This document shows positions 24,995-37,336 of a stretch of 64,000 nucleotides of DNA, in pieces. The stretch is taken from the NCBI GenBank assembly GCA_010645155.1, contig JAAGOF010000252.1, positions 530,662 to 594,661 on the forward strand. The letters are read 5' to 3'. Origin of the DNA: Tigriopus japonicus (lineage: Eukaryota > Arthropoda > Copepoda > Harpacticoida > Harpacticidae). The notes below the pieces were generated by a model. The model did not search any database. It was not told the origin of the DNA and saw only the letters and a program-made list of their open reading frames with translations. Numbering within the stretch: the stretch's first letter is position 1; every line of letters starts with the position of its first letter. Both the position numbers and the translations under genes were made by a program.

Positions 24995-26572
24995 ATGAGC
25001 TCCTTCAATGATGATAGTTTTACGTTCATTGTTAATTGGTATGACCAAACAATGGATAAGGACCGAAAATTCAAGCTTACATTCTTCCCCAGAGATAATT
25101 CTGTGGAGATGGTAAGTAAAGGTTTTTAAATTTGCTTGCTAGTCACACTGAATAAATAACCCGGTTTTGAACTGGGTCAAAACAGTGTTCCTACCTTGGT
25201 TTTGGACATTGATTAGGTCAGTTTACTTTTATTTGATCTAGTTTGATCTGAAACTCAAGCGAGTGTTCTTAAAGCGCATTTTCTGTGATGGCCTTCACGT
25301 GGAAGATTTTTTCATCGGCAATCACGTTGTTGTTTTGGCTCGAAGACTCCAAGTTTTAGGTATGTTTCAACCAGCTTTATACATATAAAATATTCTCGCC
25401 CAATAGCCATAATCTTTTAACTCTTTTTAGAATATGGAGATGAAAGAACAAAACATGCCTTAGAGCCTAATCATGAGGCTACTTTTGCCATGGTCAAGCC
25501 TGATGGCCTCAAAAACTTGGGTGGCATTCTGGAACTGATTGAGAATGAGAATTTTGTGATCAGTGATGCCAAGATGGCGCATTTATCTCGAGATCAAGCC
25601 AAAATCTTTTACCAAGAGCATGAAGGACGCTCTTTCTTTGAGTAAGATGCCTCCTGATTAAGTTGAACCATTTTTTTTTATAAATTTGTGTTATTTTTTG
25701 TTTAGAGAACTTCTGGATTACATCACATCAGGGCCAGTTGTTGCATTAGAATTGATGAGATCTAATGCAGTAACCGAATGGAGGAAACTTTTGGGACCAA
25801 CTGATGCTACCAAAGCTATTCAAGAAGCTCCACATTCTGTTCGTGCCAAGTTTGGAACGGACAAGACAAATAATGCTGCTCATGGATCAGATTCTGGAGA
25901 GGCTGCATCCAGGGTGGGTTAGGAACTGATTAAAATTAAAAAGTGATTTGGTTTTTTTTTTTTCAAATCAAGACATATTTGATAGGAGTTGACTTTCTTC
26001 TTTGGTGGAAAAGATGCTTCCCCCAAGACAATTGCCAAATTGGATAACACCACTTGTTGTATCATCAAGCCACATGCCATGAAATCAAAGTTCACCGCAA
26101 GCATTATTAAGGATATCCAAGCTTCAGGATTTGAAATCCAAGGCCTGCAGACATTCCATTTGAAGTATGAACATGCCGAAGAGTTTTATGAAATCTACAG
26201 AGGGATTGTCCAAGATTACACGGTAAAGCTTTACCAAATTTACTAGCTTTAACAGATTGTTTTACCAGATTACACAATTCCTACTAATCAATAAATGTTT
26301 CCTACTTGCAGGGATTGGTCAAGCAATTATCTTCTGGAAGATGCATGGTTTTAGCGATTGGTTATCCTGGATCAGGATTGGAAGATGAAGAAGTGAGCCA
26401 GAAATTTCGTGATCTAGTTGGACCCGCTGATCCTGACTTGGCCAAAACCATTCGTCCCAAGTCTCTCAGGGCCAAATATGGTCGAACTAAAGATGAGAAC
26501 GCGGTGCATTGCTCAGATTTACCACAAGATGCCAAATTGGAAGTCGAATACTTCTTCAAGATACTCCAATAG
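24995..26572 (+). CDS. NME7: NME7-like nucleoside diphosphate kinase (DM10 plus two NDK domains)
   Basis: Six exons (24995-25111, 25242-25359, 25431-25641, 25706-25913, 25986-26222, 26312-26572) join in frame to 383 residues; vertebrate NME7 is about 376. The N-terminal DM10 domain spans about residues 1-90 (FIVNWYDQ, NSVEM, VFLKRIFCDGLHVEDFFIGN). NDK domain 1 runs about 100-235 (ATFAMVKPDG, GPVVALELM, then the active-site His in NNAAHGSD). NDK domain 2 runs about 250-383 (TCCIIKPHAM, GPADPD, active-site His in NAVHCSD). Both catalytic histidines are present, so both domains could carry phosphotransfer. NME7 belongs to the gamma-tubulin ring complex and is a microtubule inner protein of axonemes. 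The start chosen is the family Met; an in-frame upstream exon is annotated separately. Confidence 0.95.
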
Positions 26573-26966
26573 AATAATTAGATCTCTCAACTTATCCCAA
26601 AATTCTGTGATGGTAATTCATATCTTGGCCAACTCTGTGCCAGTTTTTTTTGAAGAGCTTGTGAATTTAACCTTTACTCGGCTATTAAAATTTTCCTCTG
26701 TTGATTTTTGCATAACAAGAATATCTGTCTTAAAACATTTTACTGCTTTACATCCTTAAGATAACTGAACCTAACTAAAAACACAATTTTGCAAGGAGTT
26801 TCAATTTAGGGCGTGGTCTCCGAATGGTGTGAAGACATTTTGGTCATATATAGCTGAAAAGAAAACGTTATCCTTAATGGATACCTAATGCCATTCCAAC
26901 AACTGCATACAGTAATGTTTCACGTGCATCAGGTAAATCTCCGTAAAAAAGACAATTCTTCATCAA

Positions 26967-27182
26967 ATGAATTCAGGTAATCATGTTTTCATTGCACCTT
27001 TCATCAAAAATAATTGTAAACCTTTAGTCCACACAATGACCAGAAGCTGGTGTTGCGCATTGAGGGTGTTGGATCCCTGGAACGACCTGGACAATTCCTT
27101 ACGTAACTGCGGAAGTCTCAGCATGTTTAAAACCGGCCTCAAGAACCTCAATCTAACCAAGTACCTCAAGTTTCAGCCTTAG
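26967..27182 (+). pseudogene. LINE ORF2 C-terminal fragment
   Basis: The 71-codon ORF ends VLDPWNDLDNSLRNCGSLSMF followed by KTGLKNLNL, matching the common end of non-LTR retrotransposon ORF2 proteins (W-N-x-L-...-S-L-x-x-F-K-x-x-L). The upstream RT is missing, as expected for a 5'-truncated copy. About 150 bp later an ACAATAAACAACAATAAAC stretch may be its 3' tail. Confidence 0.6.
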
Positions 27183-28152
27183 AAAATCCTGTTATGATCT
27201 TTTGGTTCCACCCTTGAGTATTAAGTACATATAGTTTTGAGTTTACTATGTTCATTTCATCTCATCTCATATTCAAATATTTCTTTTTAATCCTTATAAA
27301 GACAAATCCTCTTTATGCACCTTTGGGAGTGCTTGAGTTGTCCGATACAATAAACAACAATAAACCTTTTACAATTATCACTGTCGGTTTTGGTGTCAGG
27401 ATCGACATCAAGGTATTGAGGGGAACATTTGACAACTGTCGATGTTAACCTTCTGGTGTCGGTGTCGAAGTCAAAAATGCCAGTGTCGCCAAAAGATATC
27501 AAGAACGGAAGACTTTATTTCAGCCGACACAAAATAAGATTTAAGGGAGTTTAACCGTTTTTCTGATTCTTGTGTACAGGGATTGCGATAAATATCAAAT
27601 CTTTTAGAAAATAATTGTTGTCAGAGGCCTAAAAAGGTTCTTCAAAAATCCCATCACTTTGGGATTGAGGATTGAAATAAGATTTTACGCAGGGCAGTTG
27701 TAACGAAATTACAGTAATTCGTTCCTTTTTTCACAAAAGGAACTGCAATGCCATGACATTTCAAAAATGCTATAAAAGCTCAAAAAACCAAAAAGTACTC
27801 GTTACACGTTCCTTTTCACATTGCATTAATTCGATTATAGTGGACTTTCAAGATCAGCTTTTTCAATAAATTTCGAACATAGTCCGATAATATTTATATA
27901 CAGTTTGTTTGCCTATATTCTTCTCAAAATTGACTCAGCAATCCGAAAAAAAGATCGAAAGTAAAAAAAACCTTGCCTGCTCGATCAATGTCGACCATTA
28001 TTTTAGCCTCTGACATCGTCCGTTCTCAGACAAGGTTTAGCACTTTGCATTTAATTAAAAAGGTGTGACTCATGTGTTCTCTTCCTCCTTCTCTTTCTCT
28101 TTCCAACTTTTAACATAATCAATTATTATCTTTCTCCCGTATCCAGTTTCTG
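27183..28152. other. Gene-poor stretch
   Basis: AT-rich DNA follows the LINE fragment. Its end just before 28153 is likely part of a degraded retrotransposon, because the sequence flanking the hAT element reappears near 45570. No gene was recognised. Confidence 0.4.
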
Positions 28153-28160
28153 GTGAAAAC

Positions 28161-28597
28161 TATAACAGAGTACAGTCATAAAGTGCGCCATCTAGTGGAT
28201 TTCAGGTGGCAACAGCTCGAAGTTCCCATGATACACATATTTTTGAAGATCGCAACGGTCAACCATAAGTTTTGGACAAACTAAAGTGCCTCAAATGTTG
28301 ACTGAGTGTTGTTGATGAACCTGTGGTGGTTTTTGGTTAAATTTTTGGTAAAATCCCTTTCAAATTGGCATGGAAACCTGACAACTGAAAAGGTAATTCA
28401 GACCTGATCTACGGCAAAATTCATCAGAAAAACACTTGAGGTTCTTTTTGGAGTTCCACCATTAACATTTTAGGCACTTAAGTTTGTCCAAAAAAGATGA
28501 ATGGCTGTTGCAATCTTCAAAAACATGTGTATCATGGGAACTGCGAGCTGTTGCCGCATGAAATTCGCTAGATGGCGCACTTTATGACCGTGCTCTA
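28161..28597. mobile_element. hAT-like MITE, family C, long inverted repeats, 437 bp
   Basis: The right end reads inwards TAGAGCACGGTCATAAAGTGCGCC. The left end carries the same sequence with small changes, and the two arms stay complementary for about 90 bp, including GTATCATGGGAAC. Perfect 8-bp duplications GTGAAAAC flank it (28153-28160 and 28598-28605). There is no coding capacity. The flank AGCTTATCCAGGA.CTGAG recurs at about 45590, so it inserted into another repeat. Confidence 0.75.
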
Positions 28598-28735
28598 GTG
28601 AAAACAAGCAAAAGCTTATCCAGGACCTGAGAAATATCCGTTCATTTAACTGATGTGTAAAAATTGAGATCTCATGTTATTAACCAATGCCTACAAAATA
28701 TTTCTGAAATACAATACAATACAATAGTCACAGAA
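28598..28735 (+). repeat. Dispersed repeat, probable LINE 3' end
   Basis: The segment beginning GTGAAAAC and AGCTTATCCAGGACCTGAG is shared with about 45573-45720, and ends in a short (AATAC)n run. A shared non-coding end with a simple tandem tail suggests a non-LTR retrotransposon 3' UTR. No coding part adjoins it. Confidence 0.45.
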
Positions 28736-29544
28736 AACAAATTCGTTTGCATTTGCTGGCAGACCTTTTGGAGTATTTTTCAAGCATATGTTGATCTTTG
28801 AAGTGATTGCTGTCTGTTATTTCGCCAAAAATAAAATTGCTCACGTCAGTCCACCATTTATCTTTGGCTCATTCCTCAACAGGAAGTACTTTTCTTGCAA
28901 TCCGACGTAATTGTGTTTACACGATAAGTTATACGATATTAGAACGTTTTTTCGCTTTTTGGGGTCAAAAATGGACCAGTTAAACTTATATAACGCGCAC
29001 CTGACTAACATTTTTTTCAAATTCGGTTTCAATAAACTGGCTTTCAGACTGGCTTACAATAAGTCTCTTTTTCTTCATTTGAACTATTATAACTGTTCTT
29101 TTTTCTATCTTTAAAACTTTCAAACCAAATTGCACATAAAGTTTCGCAACTTTTAAAAGAGATTTTACTTGTTACTTGATATTTCGTTCATTTAACTTCA
29201 CTTACCTTAAGCAAGAACCACTGTACTACAGGACGAATTTCAGAGCAGTGTTTATGACGTCATCAATCCACCTTGCGTTGGATCATCACTGATCCGTCTA
29301 GGTTGAGAGAAGTTCACCATTCATTTGCGAGGAAAAGAGAATTCAGTCAGGGACGCCACTCAAACATGTTATTACAATCTTTTCATAAGCAAAGCTCATT
29401 ACATTGGATTTTGAAAAGTGATTTGAAACTTTGAAGTTATTGAAAGATTTATGTGAATCAATAATCTATTATAATATCGTTTCTTTTGCCCATGGCAACC
29501 CTGGTTTAGTTTGAGAATTCTCCATACATATAATACCATAAAAA

Positions 29545-29573
29545 TACATACATACATACATACATACATACAT
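29545..29573. repeat. (CATA)n microsatellite
   Basis: About seven tandem copies of the tetranucleotide TACA/CATA lie in gene-free DNA. Confidence 0.9.
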
Positions 29574-30429
29574 GTGGTGTCAGTGTTTGTTCGTTTGACA
29601 GGGTGACCACTGGAACGAGAGGTTCAATGAGAGGGGCAACATTTCTTATCTTCTTTAAAACAGAAATTGTGTTCTTTTTGTCTTCTTTGAACTCAATATT
29701 TTAAGCCGGTTTTTGACAGTGGTCTTTGAACTATTTTTGGAGAGGGTTGTTCAATGTTGGATAAAAGTGGTCAATTTAGGTTATGAACCAACCCTAATGA
29801 ATTTGGTCACCTTGAGAAACGTGCGACCATTGTGAATTGAGCTTCGAAGAAGATGTCACCCAAAAAACCTTGTGGATTTACCGATCATTCTGGTTATCTT
29901 GCCATCTCCAAGTGTCATATTCTAGTGTTTTAGTGCACAAAGAAATCCAGTCGTGCTGATTGAGAAAGAAAATTTGGATTGGTCGTGTGTGGCCCTTCAA
30001 AAAAAAAGAGAGCTTGACTTCATCCTTCATTCTTTCTTCCAATCAAAGAACATCGTATTCTCCATTGATGAGAACTACTTAAAGTCATTTGCGTCACTTA
30101 TGTGTTTGTTCAGCGTGCTTTTGAGCATTTCATCTTTCTCTCAGATCATTCAATGGATAGATAGATGGACAAGAAAAGGATTCAGGGAATATTGGTCTTC
30201 TCTTGTCACTACTACAAACTTTGGTGTGGTGATTCAACATGAAAATGAATGGGAAAAAGCAATGGAATCATCACCAATTAGACAAGGACAAGCACGTGGA
30301 ATTGAAGTGGCAACCCTCAGATACAGAGACATACAGAGACATTTGGCTGAAGTCCTACAACTTTGAGAAAGATCAATTATGAGAAGACCAGTCAACACAA
30401 GACATCAATGGTTAACCAACCACAAGAGA

Positions 30430-30840
30430 GGGCCTTCATGGCTGGATTGGACTACATCCACAAAGATGCTAAAATTTGCGGATGATTTGAAGATCATCGG
30501 GATTATCTTGCAACCTCAAGACGAGAAATGAGCCCAAAGTGCCTTGAACTCAGCTGAAGAATGGGCCTCGAATAATGGAATGACCTTCAATGTGGATTAG
30601 TGTAAGATGATGAGGTTTGGAATGAGGCCAAAAACCACTCCCAAGTATATCCTGAAAGTCCAGGAACTTGAGAGTGTAGACATGGAAACAGACCTTGGTA
30701 TCATATTCGATGGTAGAATAAAATTCCGTGAACACTATGCTGATGCCGTCATGCGGGCTAGGGGAATGATGGGGCTCCTGAGACGCACTTTCACCATGAG
30801 GGACAAGAAAATTATAAGTGTACGTTAGACTTCTACTGGA
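30430..30840 (+). pseudogene. LINE reverse transcriptase fragment with FADD motif
   Basis: Translation gives KMLKFADDLKIIGIIL, containing the FADD catalytic motif of RT. Then come SALNSAEEWASNNGMTFNVD, a stop, CKMMRFGMRPKT, and the trailing region (LGIIFDGRIKFREHYADAVMRARG..LLRRTF) typical of CR1/jockey-like elements. Two in-frame stops at otherwise conserved positions show that it is inactive. Its 5' part is missing or too degraded to read. Confidence 0.8.
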
Positions 30841-32292
30841 GTGTAACATGACTTTTACTCTCCTTGAAATGTTATAAAATACAACCATTCACTTGAACAC
30901 ACGTCATTTCTCTGGTTATTTGCCATTGTTAAAATGTTATGTTCCGCCGTTCAATCAAAAACGAATGTTATTAGCAAAATAATCAAAATTTATTGAATCA
31001 AAGGCAGTCATCGCATGTCCTAAATTGCCGGTGTCGGCCCTAAGCTGTAGGTCCTTCGACCTTGAAGTGAATCCTTCGTAGAGTCATCCTTGCCTTAAGT
31101 CAAACCTTAAATCAAAATGATGGCTATTGTAAGGAAGAAAACAAGTATGAGCAAAAATATATGTCGGGGGGATCCAAAGGTTTCAAGACTTAAAGAAAGT
31201 ATCAAATAAGTGTTAAATAGCAGTGTCTATTGATTGATAATTTTTTGAACTGATATTTTTTTTAGAAAACTGAAAAACTCTTGAACGTAAAAACTAATCA
31301 TCAAAACCCTACATAAAGCAGGATGCATGTATTGCCTTTTTAACAAATTAGAAAAGCTATTGTGATAGAGAGATGTTTAAAATCACACCTTTGGGCACCC
31401 TGAAAGTAAGTGCCTATTAAGAAAAGTAATTTGTACTTTGTAATGCCATTACTTTTTTCCAAAAGATATTTAGGAGTAACGCGTTTCTCATTTTGGATGA
31501 AGGAACGGGAATTGTAATCCGTTCCTTTTACGCGATTTATTCTCAGATGGCCTACTTGCTAAAGTATTTTCTGACATTTTTACACATTACTGCTGCCATA
31601 TGGAATGAAATGGGAAGGTTAAATAATATCAGCGAAGAATTTGCCACAAGTCCCAAAGATGTGGATTTTTGATCTTCATTTATCCCCTCCTCCTGTTTTT
31701 TCACAAACATTCTCATTCTCGTACTTGATTTCACACTTTCCACGGGCAAGTTTGTTCACACAGAACAATGGGTGTGTATCAGTTGCTCGATGACGAAATG
31801 AGGAGACAAGTATAACTTCAGTATCTTGACATCAAATCCCTTGTTACCACCATACTCTTGTCTAGCAAACATTTCATTTTTGCCGTCAGTTGCAAAGCTC
31901 TCTCTCTCTCTCTCGTTATTCATTGCCCATCTTTTTTTCCGGAAAATGTCCGTCATGTTTGGATAAGCTTTTTCTTGCGAGGATTTAAAGTTGTCAAGAA
32001 AACCATGGCATGGTGGATTGGTTTTGAAAAATTCATGGTTGATGGTTTTGGCGCATCGAGAAAAATCGCCAATATGTTCGCAAATCATATTCGAAGCGTG
32101 TCTGATAGGACATCATTGAATTTGGGAGCCAACTTTCACACTGCAGATGCTGGTGAATCAAACCTTGAGATGGAATCTTGCATTTTTTAAATTAGGCAAT
32201 TCTGATGTGATGCACTTCTAAAATTGCGATACAGAAAATGGAAATATGGTCTGTTGAAGAATGAATTCGCAGCTTCCAATGAATTTTTGACC
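30841..32292. other. Gene-poor stretch before a hAT element
   Basis: AT-rich DNA with a (CT)n run near 31900-31915. Several ORFs of 65-110 codons occur on both strands, but none shows a domain or splice context. Segments near 31440-31540 and 27715-27830 share CGTTCCTTTT-type sequence, perhaps from a degraded repeat. Confidence 0.4.
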
Positions 32293-32300
32293 AACATGAC

Positions 32301-33538
32301 TAGGGACGGGCAAATAGTGTAAAAAGATTTTTGTTAACATAAACCCATTTTTCTGCACTTTTGCACTTTTCACCTTTATTGGCACTTTTTATTTACGTTT
32401 TTGGCCAAAATTGACAAATTGTTAAGAAAGTGTTGTGGCTTTTGAAAAATTTTTTAGTTTCGAGATCAAATTTTGAACTAGTCGAAAAAGCTTGCATTTT
32501 CAATCAACCATTCTTAGCACCTTGAAGAAATATGTGCATTTCAGACGCAGACCTCACACTTTATTCACCATCTTGGCTTTAACTATAACATCTTGTTTAC
32601 TAAACTAAAGATTAGACAAAAGAATCTCATTGCATGCAACCAACAAATAGCAAACCTAAAGAAACTCATGTTATGGTAATGGAAGGATCTACAAACAATA
32701 TTGATTGCAGAATTAGGTTTGCTGCCTACAAAGATCGCCATTTTTAAAAAAGGCCGTTATAAACTCAAAATCATCAAGCTAAGGAAACATCAATGTAGCA
32801 GTACACATTGTTTAATTGACATGGAGATATTATTTTTAAGTTCCAAAAGTATTTGAGAACAGTTTTGATGTGATGAGACAATGAATGCCACATTTGAAAT
32901 TGAATTCTGCTAATTAGGCCATGGGCCAAATATTGAAGTAATGTCACTAAAAACATGCTTAAAACACATTTATGACTATTTTCTTTGGTGCAATTGTTAG
33001 GCACACATGGGTATTTTTCTGTTCAATTTTTAATGTCTATTTTTGAACAACTTAAAGGACGAAAACGGAGTGATGTAAAGCCATATAAAACAATTGCTTA
33101 ATATATTTCGACAATATTTTAGGTACATCCATGACCCAACCTTAGGAATGATAAATTCAGAAGATTGTTGACTAGAGTATTTTTCATGACTTTACATCCT
33201 TTTTGCTGGTGACCTAATTAATAGAATTCTATTACTTGTGCCGCATTGTCTCTTCACCTCAAAACTAGTCTCAAATGTCTTTAGAACTTGTAAATGACTT
33301 CTCCTGCTCAATTAGGAGCCGTGGGTACTCCATGAATGACGTTTTAAGTCCAAATGCAAGTTATTTACTCTTTTTTGACATTTATTTGCTCTTTTTTTGA
33401 CATTTATTTCCTCTTTTTTGACATTTATTTGTACTTTCAACATTTTTCTGCACTTTGTTTTGCACTTTTGGGCACATTTTTTTGCAACTTTTGTTAACTA
33501 AAAGGGTAAGATTATTTGCACTTTCATTTGTGTCACTA
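32301..33538. mobile_element. hAT-like non-autonomous element, family B, 1.24 kb
   Basis: The element begins TAGGGACGGGCAAATAGTG and its other end, inverted, reads TAGTGACACAAATGAAAGTGC. It is flanked by perfect 8-bp duplications AACATGAC (32293-32300 and 33539-33546). Near 33360-33430 it contains about three copies of a GACATTTATTTG(C)TCTTTTTT unit. There is no transposase ORF. A truncated relative in reverse orientation lies at about 45778-45877. Confidence 0.75.
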
Positions 33539-33546
33539 AACATGAC

Positions 33547-35221
33547 ACAAAGGAATGATGTAGTACAAATTTGATCTTGTATTTTTCTCGTTCTCTTGAA
33601 AGTATCCGAAACTCCAAATCTTCAATCAAAAATTGATGATCGACCGAGAGTGCCTTTAACTGTTTAAATGTCTTTTTCAGTAATGAACCTTATCCAAAAT
33701 ATAAGAAAAATGAATGTAACTTGATTTTATGTTCGTGTTGCAATATTGCATTAAGAGAAATATAACAAGTTCAGATGTGAAATATTGCTCTCAAAAAGGG
33801 TAGAGTCACGTCAGCCTTACTACAAGGGATATCCAGACTGGAGGTAGACTGGGCCTGTAATTCGTTAAATTGCACCATTTTCGGATTTATGAAAAAATTG
33901 AATTGAAGATTTATCTCTTGTGAGCAGATATTATTTTACAAATTTTGTTCTTAGACAAACTTGCTCGAAGCTATGATTTAATTAGGCAAGGTATGTTGGT
34001 TGACCTCCGTATACATAGAAGGTTAGCATCGAGAACGAGCAACATGACAAATATGAGGTATCTTTCAAAGCTAAGGTGTCTCAAATCGAAATTTATCATT
34101 TTCTCTGGACAAATCTTCACCATACATAGAAATGTAAGTGTGAGCAGCATCTTTACTTTACAAGTTATTGGATTTTAACGAGTTTCTCGCTCTTGACGTC
34201 CATTTTTTTAAACGTGCAGGGGTCACCCAACATACCTTGTCTAATAATATTAAATATATTAATGTTTATTGCGACTCTTGTTCATGTCATGGCGTATTAA
34301 AAAATGGATATATGTATAATCATATAAAACTGTAAAAAAAGACATGTCAAAAGTTGAAAACACTTAAAAAATAGTTTCGTAAAATCATGATATCACAATG
34401 AGTTGACTACAATGCGTTTGAGTGCACGTGGAAGAAATGAAGCGGGGATTGACACAGTTGGGTAGATGTAGATGAAGAAAATCTTGGTTAATGCAGTAGA
34501 GAGGATGGGTCAGATTGAACAGATCCTTCGTCAGTTCCCGTCGTTGATGGAGTTGGGCAGGAAGCCGGATCATATCTTTTTTTTATCAATTAAATCATAT
34601 CTTCGAACAAGTTTGTCTGACAACAAAATATGTGAAATAACTTGTGCTCAGAAGAGTTACATCTTTATTTTTATTTTTTTTTGCATAAATCCGAACGTGG
34701 GCAATTTAACGAATTACAGGTCCAGTCTACCTTTAGTCTGGATACCCCACGTATTTGCCCACACCAATAAATTAGATTTACTGATGGGAAACAAAAAAAC
34801 AAATATAACAATTAACAAATCAAGACAAACAAACAACAGAATACCAAACAAATACGAATCACAAATAAAAAACAAAAAAAAATCGTAAAAAGAAGTCAAC
34901 AGATGTTAAATGTTTTGTTTTCCCAGCAAATCAAGGTTGCCAAAAGTGACACCACTTAGGCGAGTGCTCTTCGGTGTGAAAGTGAGCAAGATTTCTTTAC
35001 AGTGTTTGATTTTTACAACCGCAAAGACCTAAATCGACCCAATCTTAAGAAATTTACTGAATTATTTGAGCGAAAATGGCAAAGATCAGCGAATATTGGC
35101 GTTCAAAACCAAAACAGTCCTTCTGAAGCAAATAGTTTCTAATAATTTAATGACCTTGACTTTGCAGTAAACCATATTTGTCATGATGTCATTGGTTTGA
35201 GAAGGTGAAAAGTGTAATTCT
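33547..35221. other. Gene-poor stretch between hAT element and SINE
   Basis: AT-rich DNA. The longest ORF here (138 codons at 34472) is low-complexity and unsupported. Nothing else was recognised. Confidence 0.4.
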
Positions 35222-35420
35222 TCTTTTTTTTTTTTTGCGGATTTTTTACTACCGCTACAAGGAATGCCATTCCCTGTAAATTGAAGGCCTGTAAATTGAA
35301 GGATTTCTCCCGACAGCTTCAATCCGACCCCCAACAGGATTCGAACCTACGCCGTCTGGGGAAGCACTTACACTCGGCTCCTATAAGAACGCATTAGCAC
35401 GCGCGGCCACTCGGGCCTCC
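35222..35420 (-). mobile_element. tRNA-derived SINE, family 1, minus copy
   Basis: Read on the minus strand it begins GGAGGCCCGAGTGGCCGCGCG, resembling the 5' part of a type II (Leu/Ser-like) tRNA. It has box B GGTTCGAATCC about 60 bp later and ends GCGGTAGTAAAAAATCCGC plus a poly-A tail. Compared with the copy at 40721 it has a small internal duplication of CTGTAAATTGAAGG. The 3' end (ACAGGGAATG..ATTCCTTGTAGC) matches sequence next to a LINE end at 53142. Confidence 0.8.
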
Positions 35421-36621
35421 TTTTCGTCAGTGAATTAATCTTAATTCAATTATTTATGATGAGATTCGAAAATTGTTCATAAATATGGGCATTTTTTAGG
35501 TTTAGTTGCCCTAGGAACCAATCTCCTCAGGCCGTCTTGTCATGTAGGGAATTCCTGATTCAAAAATTCGGAAGAACCCTCTAGATTTATTTAGCGAAAT
35601 TTTAGATAAAGCAACAAAACATATTTTTTGCAAAACAAATGTCAAGAATTGCTATTCCAACTTCAAGTTGTGCAGATGAGAAAGGAATTGTTGCAATTAC
35701 CAGGCCTAAATCTTCGTTTTAGCTACCTTGCACGCTCATCAGAAACACATGTCTTCCGAACTTTTTTTCCTGCCAAAAATGATGACATCACTAGTAATTC
35801 TTGCCGTAAAAACAAGAAACAGAAAAAGGGACTGATGTTGACCAAAATTTTTCTCACATTCACATGTGAAGTTGTGACAGTATTTCTATAAAGAGCATTT
35901 CTATTTTCAGTTTTAATTCCTAACTTGCCCTATCCAAGTTCTTTTTGTGAAACCTAATAATACATTTTAAAACGGTGCTTGTGCTTACATTGTTGGAAAC
36001 TAATTTTTTAGACAGGCTCAAGATAAGCCAGAATTTTTGTTCATCGACCCGTTCTAGAATTTTGGGTGAAATTTTTGGAAATCCAGAGCATTGACTTTGA
36101 TTGGTCGGGTGTCTGGTATTATTTTTGAATGCAAAACTTATTCTCATTTAGTTAAGTTTTTCTCCCCGTTTCAGCATCCAATTTCCGATAAAAATGCAGA
36201 CAAAAACGTAATCAAGAAGTATTTTTTGAAGAAAAAAAATGCAAGCATTTGAGCACATTTTTTGAGAATGAAAGCGTTTTAGCAAATAACGGAACAGGTA
36301 TACATTACATTATAATGTTTATTTATCTTTTTACCTAAATGAGTAATTCTAAAATTATTGAATAATTTACTAACACCAATGCCCAAATCCAACAGGTTAT
36401 CCAAAATGATGGTTGATGGGATTTTTGTTTCTTCTTATGAAATTTGGATTGATAGTTTTTGAAGAAAAAATTCACCGAAATTTTACTGCCTTTGTTACGA
36501 TTGAACTTCAATATATTCATTTAGTTATTAATTGTTTCCCTAATGTGGATGGATCAGACCCTGGGACCCCTGAAAGGAGTATTTATTCTGTTATATAGGT
36601 TAAGACATCCTTGGTTAAGAC
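35421..36621. other. Gene-poor stretch
   Basis: AT-rich DNA between a SINE and a foldback element. No gene or clear repeat was recognised. Confidence 0.4.
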
Positions 36622-37068
36622 AAGAAGCACGGAAATCATGGAGTGGAAGGCTAGAAATGAGAATAATGATTTCCAGTAGAAACAAACCATTTGCGTTTTT
36701 CTGCAAATGAGATCTGGCTTGCATTGAGAAGAACACGTATTTCAAATTTCAGCCCAATCGAATGCCGGAGTGAAAAGTTATGCCTTCTCAAACTTATGTA
36801 CTGAAGAGAGCATAAAATGACTGAATTCGCCCTTTTGTGGTAAAATGATTAACACAAAAGGGCTAGTTCATTCATTCTCGGTAGGATTTGCACTAAGCTT
36901 TGAGAGAGCAGAAGTTTTGACTCCGCCGTTCGATTGAGCTGAAAATTGAAGTACGTAGTCTACTCGACAAAAGAAAGGTCTCATTTGCAGAAGAGCGTTA
37001 TTGACTCGTTTCTACTGGAAATCATAATTCTCATTGCTAGCCTCCCACTCCATGTTTCCAGTGCTTCT
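36622..37068. mobile_element. Foldback MITE, copy 1 (about 447 bp palindrome)
   Basis: The two halves are inverted copies. AAGCACGGAAATCATGGAGTG at the left pairs with CACTCCATGTTTCCAGTGCTT at the right, and pairing continues to a central hairpin GCCCTTTTGTG...CACAAAAGGGC near 36831-36866. It has no coding capacity. Copies are at 44576-45010 and, degraded, at 54600-54830. The superfamily cannot be fixed because no clear target duplication is visible. Confidence 0.8.
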
Positions 37069-37336
37069 TGGTTAAGAGCAAGACCGGTTTGAATTATTAT
37101 CTGACTTTAGTCGAAACTAAACTGAATGAAATTCCACTTAAAGTATTTAAATGTATGCTAACTTGAACTTAATCTGACTCTCTTCTCAAAGAATCGCTCA
37201 ACCGTTAGAATTTACCGGTAAGATGGTATTCTAGAGAACCGAGTTGTTCAATCCATACCAAACGCCTAAAGCAAAGCTCGTTTAATTCAGGCAGGGTCAC
37301 AAAGGCTTTTCAAGCATATTTTAACGGGAATATCTA

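Noticed and set aside
29953..30366. 137-codon ORF before the RT fragment
   Set aside because: I could not match it to LINE protein or any domain, and codon composition looks random. It may be coincidental.
34472..34888. 138-codon plus-strand ORF
   Set aside because: It is low-complexity, Lys/Asn-rich and without context; expected in AT-rich DNA.
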